A DNA stretch of 64,000 nt from assembly GCA_020850225.1 (NCBI GenBank), contig JADZFD010000090.1:1-64000 (forward strand). Reading direction: 5' to 3'. Made by a program: the position numbers and the translations under genes. Of this stretch, positions 56,081 to 64,000 are shown one piece after another; position 1 is the stretch's first letter, and each line of letters starts with the position of its first letter. The notes beneath the pieces are model-generated. The model had not been told where the DNA came from. It did no database searches and worked only from the letters and a program-made list of their open reading frames with translations. Source of the stretch: Saprospiraceae bacterium (GTDB taxonomy: Bacteria > Bacteroidota > Bacteroidia > Chitinophagales > Saprospiraceae).

Positions 56081-59000
56081 ATGTATAGAATAATTTGTAT
56101 TTTTTCTTCGCTTTTTTTGATTTTTTTAACCTCTCGGATTACAGCGCAGACTTCCCCGCCGGAGCCATGTACGAGTGGTTCTCAAAATACCTGTCAGTGC
56201 GAAACCTCACCCATACTGTGTACTCCGGATATTCTTTCCAATTATGAGTATGACATGACGAATTATCTGCATCAGTCTGATGGACCTGATAATCCCATGT
56301 GTATGCCGGGTGGTAATGGTACTACAGCACACAATCCTACCTGGTTTAGGTTTATAGCCCTCTGTGAGGACCTGCAAATGACAGTTACAACTACAGGGTG
56401 TTCAAATGGAGGATCAGGTTGGAATCCCTGCAGAGGTGTTCAGTTGGCTGTATTTCCGGAATGTGAATGGCAGAATCCTTGGGATGCGGTCGCATGTCAG
56501 GTAAATCAATGTATAACTAGTGGAAGCAGTACTGGTCAGGTAATCAATTTGACTATGTCAGGGCTTACTATAGGCAAGCTGTATTCTTTAGTTGTAGATG
56601 GTTGTTGTGGTTCTGCTTGTCATGTTAAAATTCAAATCACAACTCCACCTTGCTTTCCTAATATTCAGGATTGGCAAGGGGAGATACAGGGTCCGAAAGA
56701 TGTATGCGTAGGAGATGATGCGACTTATTGTGTTGAAAATGTGACAGGAGGATTGAAGTATATTTGGACATTGGACGGCGTATTTGTAGATGCAGGTCCT
56801 GCAGATGACAGTGGTATCACCTGTATGAATAACCGGTTATTTTTTAATCAAAAGGGCACTTATACATTGTGTGTAGACACAGAAAATTCTTGTGTTCCTG
56901 TTACGGATAACCCTCCTCCCAACTGTATTACCATAACGGTTCATGATACTGAAGCAGGTACCATCACAGCTAATCCGACACCTACCTGCCCTGGTAGCAA
57001 TGTCAATATAAATGTCACAGGTAATGCCACCGATGCGGGACTTTCTCAGTATATTGTTATAGTAGATGCAAGTGGTACTGTGGTTCAGGTTACTCCGGGT
57101 ACTACCGGATCATTTACATGGCCCGAGTGTGCTACATTTACAGCTTACAGCTATAACTTTGTGACAGTACAACAGCCTGTACCGCAGGTAGGAGACAATT
57201 TTACCACTGCGACAGCCGGATGTTCTCAAGATTATAAGTGTTGTGATTTTGATTCTGTAGATATAGTTTTTGAAGACAATGATGAACCGGTAATTTTAAA
57301 TGTTCCTGCCGATATTACAGTCGATTGTTATGAGAGTATCCCGGCTATGGCAGATCTTAGCTATACGGACAATTGTATGCCGGGAGGTACAGTAGCGGGT
57401 GTTCAGACAGGCACCTATACCGATTGCAGTGGCGGAGCGATTACCCGTACATGGACGGTAGAAGACAGTTGTGGCAATATAGCTACCAGTACACAGACTA
57501 TCACAATCGATCCTATACCTGTAGCTACTTTCACGCCATTTGATGATGTAACAGTCTCTTGTGAGATGTTTCCATTGGCTACTTTCCTACCACCACTAAC
57601 TTATACCAATAGTAAGACAGGTGGATGTCTGATAGCCGGTACAATAATTCCCACCCGTGTCGTGGATACGATGCAGTGTATGGGGACAGTTACCTACAAC
57701 TGGATGGCAACAGACAAATGTAACCGCGTCATACAGGAAACACAAGTATATACAGTGGAACCACCTGATGAAGCAGCCTTTATCAATCCACCGGCAGATG
57801 TTACGGTTAGTTGTAGTAACTTCCCTGTAGCAACCTATCTGCCTCCGCTTTCCTATACCAACGGCTCGACAGGTATCTGTCTTGTAGCCGGTACGATTAT
57901 ACCATATCAGGTTGTTGACACATCAGCCTGTGAGGGTACAGTTACATTTGTGTGGCAGGGATTGGATAAATGTGGCAGGGTATTGAACCATCAGCAGGTG
58001 TGGACGGTAGAGCCACCTCAGGAGATCAGTTTTATCAATCCGCCGCCTGCACAGGTTACGGTCGATTGTGCCAATATACCACCAGCAGGAACATTACCAC
58101 CATTAAGTTATACTAATGGAGAACCTGCAGGAAGATGCCGCATTCAGGGTTCAGTAATTCCAACACGCATTGATATGTATGATATTTGTGGAGGTACGAT
58201 AGACTTCTTGTGGTCCAAGACAGATAGTTGTGGACGTTCTATAGCACATTCACAAACGATGACTGTCAATCCGGCACCGGAACCGCAGTGGGTTAATCCA
58301 CCTGCAGATATTACATTGCCATGCGGACAGACAGTGGATCCGGCTTTTATGCCAGACTTATTTTATTCCAATGGTGTTCCCAATGGTAATTTCTGTTCAA
58401 TTAATGGTTCTGTTGCGCCAACACGTCAGAATGATATACAAGGCTGTTCCGGTACCGTTACATTTACCTGGACATATACAGATCCTTGTGGCAGAACGCT
58501 GAATCATACGCAGGTATATACTTTAAGTCCACCGGATGAGCCTCAATGGATTAATCCTCCGGCTGATATAACCGTAACCTCATGCAGTGGGTATGATTTT
58601 GATAATCTGCCGATGCTGTCTTATAATAATGGACAAACAGGTCCTGACTGCGGAATAATGGGAAGCGTTGAAGCAGTGCGTACCGGAAGTGTTACAGACT
58701 GTCAGGGTGCATATATATATACATGGACATACACAGATAAGTGTGACAGGGAATACACACATATTCAAACAGTATCCGTAATACCACCACCGGAAGCAGC
58801 ATTTGTTAATCCGCCTGCTTCACAGACTGTGACCTGTGAAAACAAACCTGACGGCAACGCTGTTAATCTCAACTATACCAATGGAGGTACAGGTGCTTGT
58901 CTGATCAGTGGTACCATTTCAGCAACCCCACAGATTCAGGACAACAATGACTGTTCCAAAGTGTATACCTACGAATGGGAATTTACAGATAACTGCAACC

Positions 59001-62000
59001 GTACCATCAGCCATACACAAACAGTTAATGTGGATCCTCCACTTGTAGCACAATGGATTAATCCGCCTGCTGATATTACTGTAGCATCCTGTGACAACTT
59101 TGATTTTGACAACTTACCCATGCTTACATACAACAATGGTCAATCTGGAGATTGTGCCATAACAGGTAGTGCAGAAGCAGTCAGAACAGGAAGTATTACC
59201 GACTGTCAGGGTGCTTATGTATATACGTGGACATTTTCAGATAATTGCAACCGAACAATAACGCATACCCGAACAGTAAATGTTGTGCCACCTCCTGCTC
59301 CTCAATGGGTGAACCCACCGGCAGATATTACTGTTGCATCATGTGATAATTTTGATTTTGATGATTTGCCCGAGTTGTTCTATAATAACGGAGGAACAGG
59401 ACTTTGTGCTATTACAGGAAGTGTTGAAGCTGTCAGAACAGGAAGTGTTACAGACTGTCAGGGTGCATACGTTTATACATGGACATTTACTGACAATTGT
59501 AACCGTACTATTACCCATACACGTACAGTGACTGTAGTTCCACCTCCGGCGGCACAATTTATAAACCCGCCAGTAAGTGAAACCCTCAACTGTAATGCAG
59601 CACCTGATCCTAATGCAGCGATAGTTTTAAGTTATTCCAATAATGGATCCGGAAATTGTCTGATAAACGGTAGTATTCCGGCTACACCACAGGTACAGGA
59701 CAACAATGATTGTTCCAAAGTATACACGTATGAGTGGACATTTACTGATAATTGTAACCGAACAATAACGCATACCAAAGTTACGAATGTACTTCCGCCA
59801 CCTCCACCCGTATTTATAAATCCACCTGCTGACATTACTTTGAGTTGTAGTGCGGCACCTGATCTTACTCAACCTCAGGTACTCAATTATAATAATAATG
59901 CTACAGGAAGTTGCGCAATCAGTGGCAGTGTAAATGCAGTAATAAACAGTAATACGGTTAATTGTACAGGAACACATCAACTTACATGGGAATTTACAGA
60001 TAATTGTGGCAGAACCATACAATGGAATCAGACAATTACTGTCAATCCACCTGCAGAACCTTCTTTTGTCAACGCACCACCTGCTGTATCCAGTGTAACC
60101 TGTGAGAATGAACCAGATCCTTCGGATCTGCCTGTGTTACATTATACCAACAGTGATTCCGGTGATTGTCTGATAGAAGGTGATGTAGTACCTACTTTAG
60201 ATATAGTAGAAAATGGATGTGACAAGACATATACATATAACTGGAGATATACGGATATGTGCAGTCGCAATATTACATATACAAGGGTCGTGAACGTGTC
60301 GCCACCACCGCCAGCAACTTTTATTAATCCTCCGGTTTATACTACGATGACCTGTAGCAATGCAGAAACATTTACAGCTCCGGATTTACAATATTCCAAT
60401 AATTCAAGCTGTGATATCAGTGGAACCATCCAGCCCGTTGTCACCAACAATTTCAATGCCTGCGGAGGTAATATCAATATCAACTGGACAGGCAGAGATA
60501 TCTGTGGACGTACACTCAGCTACAGTCAGATAATCGTTGTTTTACCGGCACCTCCACCTGTATTTACTTCGATCCTTCCGGATGACATAACAGTGAGTTG
60601 TCAGGAATTGAGTGCTTATCAGGTACCTTTGGATTACAGTAATAGTCAGGATCGACCTTGTAACAGGGATGGTTCAGTTTTTCCGGTTCTGGATGCCTCA
60701 AAAGTAACGCTATGTGGAGGAATAGCAACCTTAACATGGCAGGTAACCGATCTATGTGGCCTTTCACTTCAGCATGTTCAGCATATATCAGTCGAACCGG
60801 CACCAGCTGCAGTATTTCTTAATCCACCACCAGCGACTGAAACCGTAAGCTGTACCGATGTACCATCGGCTCCTCCTGCATTGAATTATTCAAACGGGGA
60901 GTCCGGATCTTGCGGAATAAATGGAAGTGTGACACCAATTCAAACGGGTGGATATAATGCCTGCGGGGGAACTATTCAGTATACATGGCAATTTACAGAT
61001 GCGTGTGGCAGATCGATAGTTTATACGCAAAATGTTATTGTCCTGCCGGCAGATGAACCCTATTTTACGACAGAACCGGATGATGCATATCTTCCATGTA
61101 ATCAGGGATTCCCGGCTCCTTATACACTTACGTATACAAACGGACTATCAGGTAATTGTGCTATCAATGGGACTGTAATGGCTACTTATGAGGATGCAGG
61201 TATTGTGCGGACATTTACATGGACCTATACCAATAATTGTACAGGGAATGTTATAACTACAAATCAGGAAGTCACTATTAGTCCGGTACCAAATATTGTA
61301 GCAGATCCGGTAGTGGTTAATGTATGTTTTGGTGACTATTTTAATCTTGAGGACATTCAGGTTACAGATCTGAATGGTACAAATATAGATCTGACCTATC
61401 ATTATGGAACACCAGCTTCTGTTAACAATCAGATGAGTTCTCCTCCGTGGGTTACTGTTGAAGGTTCATATTATATCCTTGCGACCAATGAATATGGATG
61501 TACTGATGAAGTAGAAATCAAGCTTAAAAATGATCCACCTCCACAGTCTGGTTACGGAAAGTCGACTACTTTGTGTAGTGAAGGCAGTACAGTCAATTTG
61601 TGGACGTTACTTGACCCTCCGTATGATAACAATGGATACTGGAGTGATGAATATGGTCACGGAATCGATGTTTCTAATCCGGCAAATGTAAATCTGGATG
61701 GACTTCCGGGTGGTACATATAATTTATTTTATATTGTCAGCTCTAATAATAGCTGTCCGGATGGTATGACCAGTGTTGAAATAAATCTGGTAGATCCGGG
61801 AAATTATGAAATTTTAAATGTTACCTGTAGTGGAGATTTCAGTACATATACAGTCGTTATGGATGTGTATGACTATACAGTAACAGCATCTGCAGGGAAT
61901 ATTACCAAAAATGGACCAACGGTTACTATATCAAATATTCCGATAGGTACCTCTGTCGTACTTACATTCAAGTCAGTCGGCGGTCTGTGTGGTGATGAAA

Positions 62001-64000
62001 CATTAACTATTGATCCTCCACAGTGCAATTGTCCGAATATACCTAATCCGGTATCGGGTGGCAATGTTAAAGCCTGTCAGAATCAAACAGGAGTAACACT
62101 AAGTGTGACTGTCGGTTCAGGGCTCACGGCACAGTGGTTTTCTGCTCAGACAGGCGGTACTTTATTAAAAGATAAATCACTCACCTATAATCCACCAACA
62201 GATGTGGTAGGTATCAAAACCTATTATGTTCAGGCTATAGATACCCTGACAGACTGTAAAAGCCAAAGAATAGCTGTACAGCTGGAAGTTGTAGCCAATC
62301 CTGTTGTTACAAATGCTGTACTGAATGTCTGTGATGATGACAAGGATGGTATAGCAGTATTTAATCTGGATGATGCCAAAACAAAGGTAGTAAGTGGAGG
62401 TGGATTTACTTTCAGCTATCACCTGACACTTACTGATGCTCAGAATGAGACCAATCCACTGCCGAATACCTACACCAATACTTCCAATAATCAAAAGATT
62501 TATGTTGTGGTAAAAAACAGCAGTGGATGTAAATCTATTGCTGAATTAACATTATCGGTATGGGCTTTACCAAATGTGACATTTACAGTAACACATGAAA
62601 AATGTTCAGGTAATAATAACGGATCCATTCAGGTAAATCCACCAACGACCGGCCTTGAATTCAAGCTCAATAATCTTCCGTGGTCTGCGAATCCATTGAT
62701 GGAAAATCTGCAGCCGGGTAATTACACAATTTTGGTCAGAGACGGCAATAAATGTGTTGCATCATATCAGGTAACGATCAATGCAGGTCAGAAACTTAGT
62801 TTTGAAACTTTTACGATCAATTGCAACAATAAAGGTACACTCAGTGACGGCAATGACGATACATACGATATCGTGATGAATGTGACATCTGTACCTACTG
62901 CTTCCGGCAATACCTATACCATAGTATATAATGGTCAAACTTTAGGTGCCAACTATAGTTATGGTGTCTCTAACAGCATGTCCATTCCTGCAGACGGTAC
63001 TTCCGGACAGATTGAAATCACGGACAATGTTACCGGATGTAAGGTGACACGTAATATCGGACCATTGATTGCATGTTCTACAAATTGTGCTATTGATCTT
63101 GCCAATGTTAGTGTAGTATGTGACAATAAAGGAACGGATTCAGACCCAACCGATGATACATATACAATATCATTTGTCGCCACAGCTGTTAATAACGGTA
63201 GTTCTACGACATTCACATTGTTGATTGACAATGTTATCAGGGGTACATACAATTACGGAGAAGTAGTAACAATAACACTCCCTGCTGATGGCTCTACTCC
63301 TGACATCCGTATAAGGGATGCACAGAATATTCAATGCTTTACAACACTGGATGCCGGAACACTGAATTCTTGTTCAGGCACATGTCAGATAACAGCAGTA
63401 GTGAGTAAGGTTACATGCGGAGATAATGGAACTATCAATGATCCGAATGATGACACGTTTACATTTACCATAAGGGTAACAGGTAATAACATATCTTCAG
63501 GATGGAAGATATCAGGAAGTACGGATGTTTATGCCTACAATACCAATGTGATACTTGGACCTTATCCTATAAGTGGCGGAAATCTTTCACTCAATATTGA
63601 AGACATTGTTGACGGTAATTGTAAAACAACTGTTCCAGTAACTGCACCTGCACCATGCAGTACACCTTGTGTACTGGAAGTAGTGGATGTTACTGTATTC
63701 GCGTGTGACAATAATAATACAGGTAATACATCAGCAGATGATGTTTTCAAAGTTACTTTTAAGGTGAATGCTGTGAGTGGAAGTGTCAACTTCTATAATG
63801 TCACATATAATGGTAAGACCTACGGGCCATTTACCTACGGGCAAATTATCACCATAGATGACTTACCAGCCAATGGACAGAATCTGACATTGAGTGTCGT
63901 AGATGCTGTAAATAGCGGATGTGTAACATCTCTGGTAGTGAAGCAGGATCCTTGTTCTTCATGTCCACAGACTGTAGATGCAGGTGCTGATAAAATATTA
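56081..64000 (+). CDS. Giant secreted HYR-repeat protein, 3' end outside the window
   Basis: An open frame of 2,640 codons without a stop runs off the right edge. It begins with a signal peptide (hydrophobic 4-20, cleavage after ITAQ), then a Cys-rich domain (about 24-190), a PKD/Ig-like region (about 205-395), 16 HYR-like units of about 81-86 residues each (402-1737), a linker (about 1740-2240) and at least four copies of a second repeat (2240-2640). Each HYR-like unit has the pattern INPPADITVSC, TNG, Cys, GTVTFTWTYTD-CGR, TQ, PP, with three to four Cys. Such proteins are surface adhesins or matrix proteins secreted by type IX systems in Bacteroidota (inference; the sorting domain would be at the missing C-terminus). 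No catalytic domain is seen. Confidence 0.88.
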   Translation, partial: MYRIICIFSSLFLIFLTSRITAQTSPPEPCTSGSQNTCQCETSPILCTPDILSNYEYDMTNYLHQSDGPDNPMCMPGGNGTTAHNPTWFRFIALCEDLQMTVTTTGCSNGGSGWNPCRGVQLAVFPECEWQNPWDAVACQVNQCITSGSSTGQVINLTMSGLTIGKLYSLVVDGCCGSACHVKIQITTPPCFPNIQDWQGEIQGPKDVCVGDDATYCVENVTGGLKYIWTLDGVFVDAGPADDSGITCMNNRLFFNQKGTYTLCVDTENSCVPVTDNPPPNCITITVHDTEAGTITANPTPTCPGSNVNINVTGNATDAGLSQYIVIVDASGTVVQVTPGTTGSFTWPECATFTAYSYNFVTVQQPVPQVGDNFTTATAGCSQDYKCCDFDSVDIVFEDNDEPVILNVPADITVDCYESIPAMADLSYTDNCMPGGTVAGVQTGTYTDCSGGAITRTWTVEDSCGNIATSTQTITIDPIPVATFTPFDDVTVSCEMFPLATFLPPLTYTNSKTGGCLIAGTIIPTRVVDTMQCMGTVTYNWMATDKCNRVIQETQVYTVEPPDEAAFINPPADVTVSCSNFPVATYLPPLSYTNGSTGICLVAGTIIPYQVVDTSACEGTVTFVWQGLDKCGRVLNHQQVWTVEPPQEISFINPPPAQVTVDCANIPPAGTLPPLSYTNGEPAGRCRIQGSVIPTRIDMYDICGGTIDFLWSKTDSCGRSIAHSQTMTVNPAPEPQWVNPPADITLPCGQTVDPAFMPDLFYSNGVPNGNFCSINGSVAPTRQNDIQGCSGTVTFTWTYTDPCGRTLNHTQVYTLSPPDEPQWINPPADITVTSCSGYDFDNLPMLSYNNGQTGPDCGIMGSVEAVRTGSVTDCQGAYIYTWTYTDKCDREYTHIQTVSVIPPPEAAFVNPPASQTVTCENKPDGNAVNLNYTNGGTGACLISGTISATPQIQDNNDCSKVYTYEWEFTDNCNRTISHTQTVNVDPPLVAQWINPPADITVASCDNFDFDNLPMLTYNNGQSGDCAITGSAEAVRTGSITDCQGAYVYTWTFSDNCNRTITHTRTVNVVPPPAPQWVNPPADITVASCDNFDFDDLPELFYNNGGTGLCAITGSVEAVRTGSVTDCQGAYVYTWTFTDNCNRTITHTRTVTVVPPPAAQFINPPVSETLNCNAAPDPNAAIVLSYSNNGSGNCLINGSIPATPQVQDNNDCSKVYTYEWTFTDNCNRTITHTKVTNVLPPPPPVFINPPADITLSCSAAPDLTQPQVLNYNNNATGSCAISGSVNAVINSNTVNCTGTHQLTWEFTDNCGRTIQWNQTITVNPPAEPSFVNAPPAVSSVTCENEPDPSDLPVLHYTNSDSGDCLIEGDVVPTLDIVENGCDKTYTYNWRYTDMCSRNITYTRVVNVSPPPPATFINPPVYTTMTCSNAETFTAPDLQYSNNSSCDISGTIQPVVTNNFNACGGNININWTGRDICGRTLSYSQIIVVLPAPPPVFTSILPDDITVSCQELSAYQVPLDYSNSQDRPCNRDGSVFPVLDASKVTLCGGIATLTWQVTDLCGLSLQHVQHISVEPAPAAVFLNPPPATETVSCTDVPSAPPALNYSNGESGSCGINGSVTPIQTGGYNACGGTIQYTWQFTDACGRSIVYTQNVIVLPADEPYFTTEPDDAYLPCNQGFPAPYTLTYTNGLSGNCAINGTVMATYEDAGIVRTFTWTYTNNCTGNVITTNQEVTISPVPNIVADPVVVNVCFGDYFNLEDIQVTDLNGTNIDLTYHYGTPASVNNQMSSPPWVTVEGSYYILATNEYGCTDEVEIKLKNDPPPQSGYGKSTTLCSEGSTVNLWTLLDPPYDNNGYWSDEYGHGIDVSNPANVNLDGLPGGTYNLFYIVSSNNSCPDGMTSVEINLVDPGNYEILNVTCSGDFSTYTVVMDVYDYTVTASAGNITKNGPTVTISNIPIGTSVVLTFKSVGGLCGDETLTIDPPQCNCPNIPNPVSGGNVKACQNQTGVTLSVTVGSGLTAQWFSAQTGGTLLKDKSLTYNPPTDVVGIKTYYVQAIDTLTDCKSQRIAVQLEVVANPVVTNAVLNVCDDDKDGIAVFNLDDAKTKVVSGGGFTFSYHLTLTDAQNETNPLPNTYTNTSNNQKIYVVVKNSSGCKSIAELTLSVWALPNVTFTVTHEKCSGNNNGSIQVNPPTTGLEFKLNNLPWSANPLMENLQPGNYTILVRDGNKCVASYQVTINAGQKLSFETFTINCNNKGTLSDGNDDTYDIVMNVTSVPTASGNTYTIVYNGQTLGANYSYGVSNSMSIPADGTSGQIEITDNVTGCKVTRNIGPLIACSTNCAIDLANVSVVCDNKGTDSDPTDDTYTISFVATAVNNGSSTTFTLLIDNVIRGTYNYGEVVTITLPADGSTPDIRIRDAQNIQCFTTLDAGTLNSCSGTCQITAVVSKVTCGDNGTINDPNDDTFTFTIRVTGNNISSGWKISGSTDVYAYNTNVILGPYPISGGNLSLNIEDIVDGNCKTTVPVTAPAPCSTPCVLEVVDVTVFACDNNNTGNTSADDVFKVTFKVNAVSGSVNFYNVTYNGKTYGPFTYGQIITIDDLPANGQNLTLSVVDAVNSGCVTSLVVKQDPCSSCPQTVDAGADKIL
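57284..61293 (+). repeat. Tandem array of about 16 HYR-like units (about 252 bp each)
   Basis: Unit starts (bp): 57284, 57527, 57776, 58028, 58287, 58545, 58799, 59051, 59303, 59555, 59810, 60062, 60317, 60560, 60812 and 61061. Spacing is 243-259 bp, and several units are exactly 252 bp (84 codons). The first and last units diverge most. Units are Cys-conserved, with an AxFINPPAD-like start and a PPP/PAP linker. Confidence 0.85.
59051..59554 (+). repeat. Adjacent near-identical HYR-like units 8 and 9
   Basis: The two 84-residue units match at 72 of 84 residues. In the first 20 codons 19 residues are identical but 9 of these use a different synonymous codon, so the DNA has diverged while the protein is conserved. 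Confidence 0.85.
62799..63960 (+). repeat. Second repeat family: about 95-residue units with DPxDDT motif
   Basis: Four units start near 62800, 63090, 63380 and 63665. Each begins with a Cys followed by a Gly/Asn-rich stretch and an acidic motif (DGNDDTYD, DPTDDTYT, DPNDDTFT, TSADDVFK), then a beta-rich segment ending in a Cys-rich turn. The acidic motif could bind calcium (inference). The array may continue beyond the window. Confidence 0.75.

Noticed and set aside
57284..61293. CRISPR-like array because of regular spacing
   Set aside because: The spacing is due to tandem protein domains of about 252 bp with coding-type variation, not short direct repeats with unique spacers.
57000..64000. 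Several open frames on the minus strand and one on the plus strand inside the giant repeat gene
   Set aside because: They lie within the continuous 2,640-codon frame, follow the repeat period, and have no protein-like features or starts.
1..64000. tRNA, rRNA or riboswitch genes
   Set aside because: I saw no cloverleaf with conserved GTTCGA-type loop, no rRNA sequence and no known riboswitch core. A tRNAscan-SE and Infernal run would be needed for certainty.

Overview
The window is a stretch of chromosome from a member of the Bacteroidota, most likely a Saprospiria- or Chitinophagia-like lineage (inference). The evidence is AT-rich intergenic DNA, many TAnnTTTG -7 promoter boxes, an ECF sigma/FecR/TonB-receptor/DUF4249 cluster, BshC (bacillithiol), an S46 dipeptidyl-peptidase, several small outer-membrane barrels, PorE-like OmpA lipoprotein architecture and a giant secreted protein with HYR-like repeats. 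No tRNA, rRNA, CRISPR array, prophage or intact insertion sequence was found.

Layout. 1-5.5 kb: an outer-membrane barrel, purM and slyD, a LuxE-like acyl-protein synthetase, a small lipoprotein and HMG-CoA lyase. 5.6-11.3 kb: a small membrane protein, an M20 amidohydrolase, then a four-gene minus-strand operon (GAF-PP2C phosphatase, TM2-TPR-SHOCT protein, CBS protein, POTRA/Omp85 barrel). 11.6-14.4 kb: an exported thioredoxin-fold protein, a TerB-like protein and an ExbB/ExbD proton channel. 14.4-19 kb: a two-gene NAD-dependent formate dehydrogenase with fused NuoE-NuoF. 19.2-21.9 kb: a GH3-family enzyme, a small conserved protein and recO. 22.9-26.3 kb: a copper module (HMA-AraC regulator, CopA, CopZ-like). 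27.4-35.4 kb: an exonuclease-GIY-YIG fusion, alaS, an acyl-CoA carboxylase beta subunit, an IS66-like relic and folC. 35.5-40.8 kb: the ECF sigma, FecR, STN-TonB receptor and DUF4249 cluster. 40.8-51.5 kb: an acetyltransferase, pdxJ, a bifunctional nuclease, a saccharopine-dehydrogenase-like enzyme, ftsK, bshC, an MBL hydrolase and an S46 peptidase. 51.8-55.7 kb: an OmpA-type lipoprotein, a second transposase-like relic, a PorE-like OmpA/PD40 lipoprotein and a DUF4298 protein. 56.1-64.0 kb: one open reading frame of at least 2,640 codons that runs off the right edge. It encodes a Cys-rich secreted protein with about 16 tandem HYR-like units and then a second repeat family.

How the genes work together. 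Much of the window serves the cell envelope: proton-driven energisation (ExbBD), nutrient uptake under ECF/FecR control, outer-membrane biogenesis or anchoring (POTRA barrel, OmpA proteins, PorE-like protein), secreted proteolysis, and a giant exported protein probably secreted by type IX secretion (inference; its C-terminus lies outside the window). The metabolic genes (formate dehydrogenase, HMG-CoA lyase, acyl-CoA carboxylase, PurM, PdxJ, FolC) fit a heterotroph that degrades amino acids and proteins. The most unusual features are the giant repeat protein, the phosphatase/TM2-TPR-SHOCT/CBS/POTRA operon, the HMA-AraC copper module with a mutated first metal-binding domain in CopA, and the compact formate dehydrogenase.
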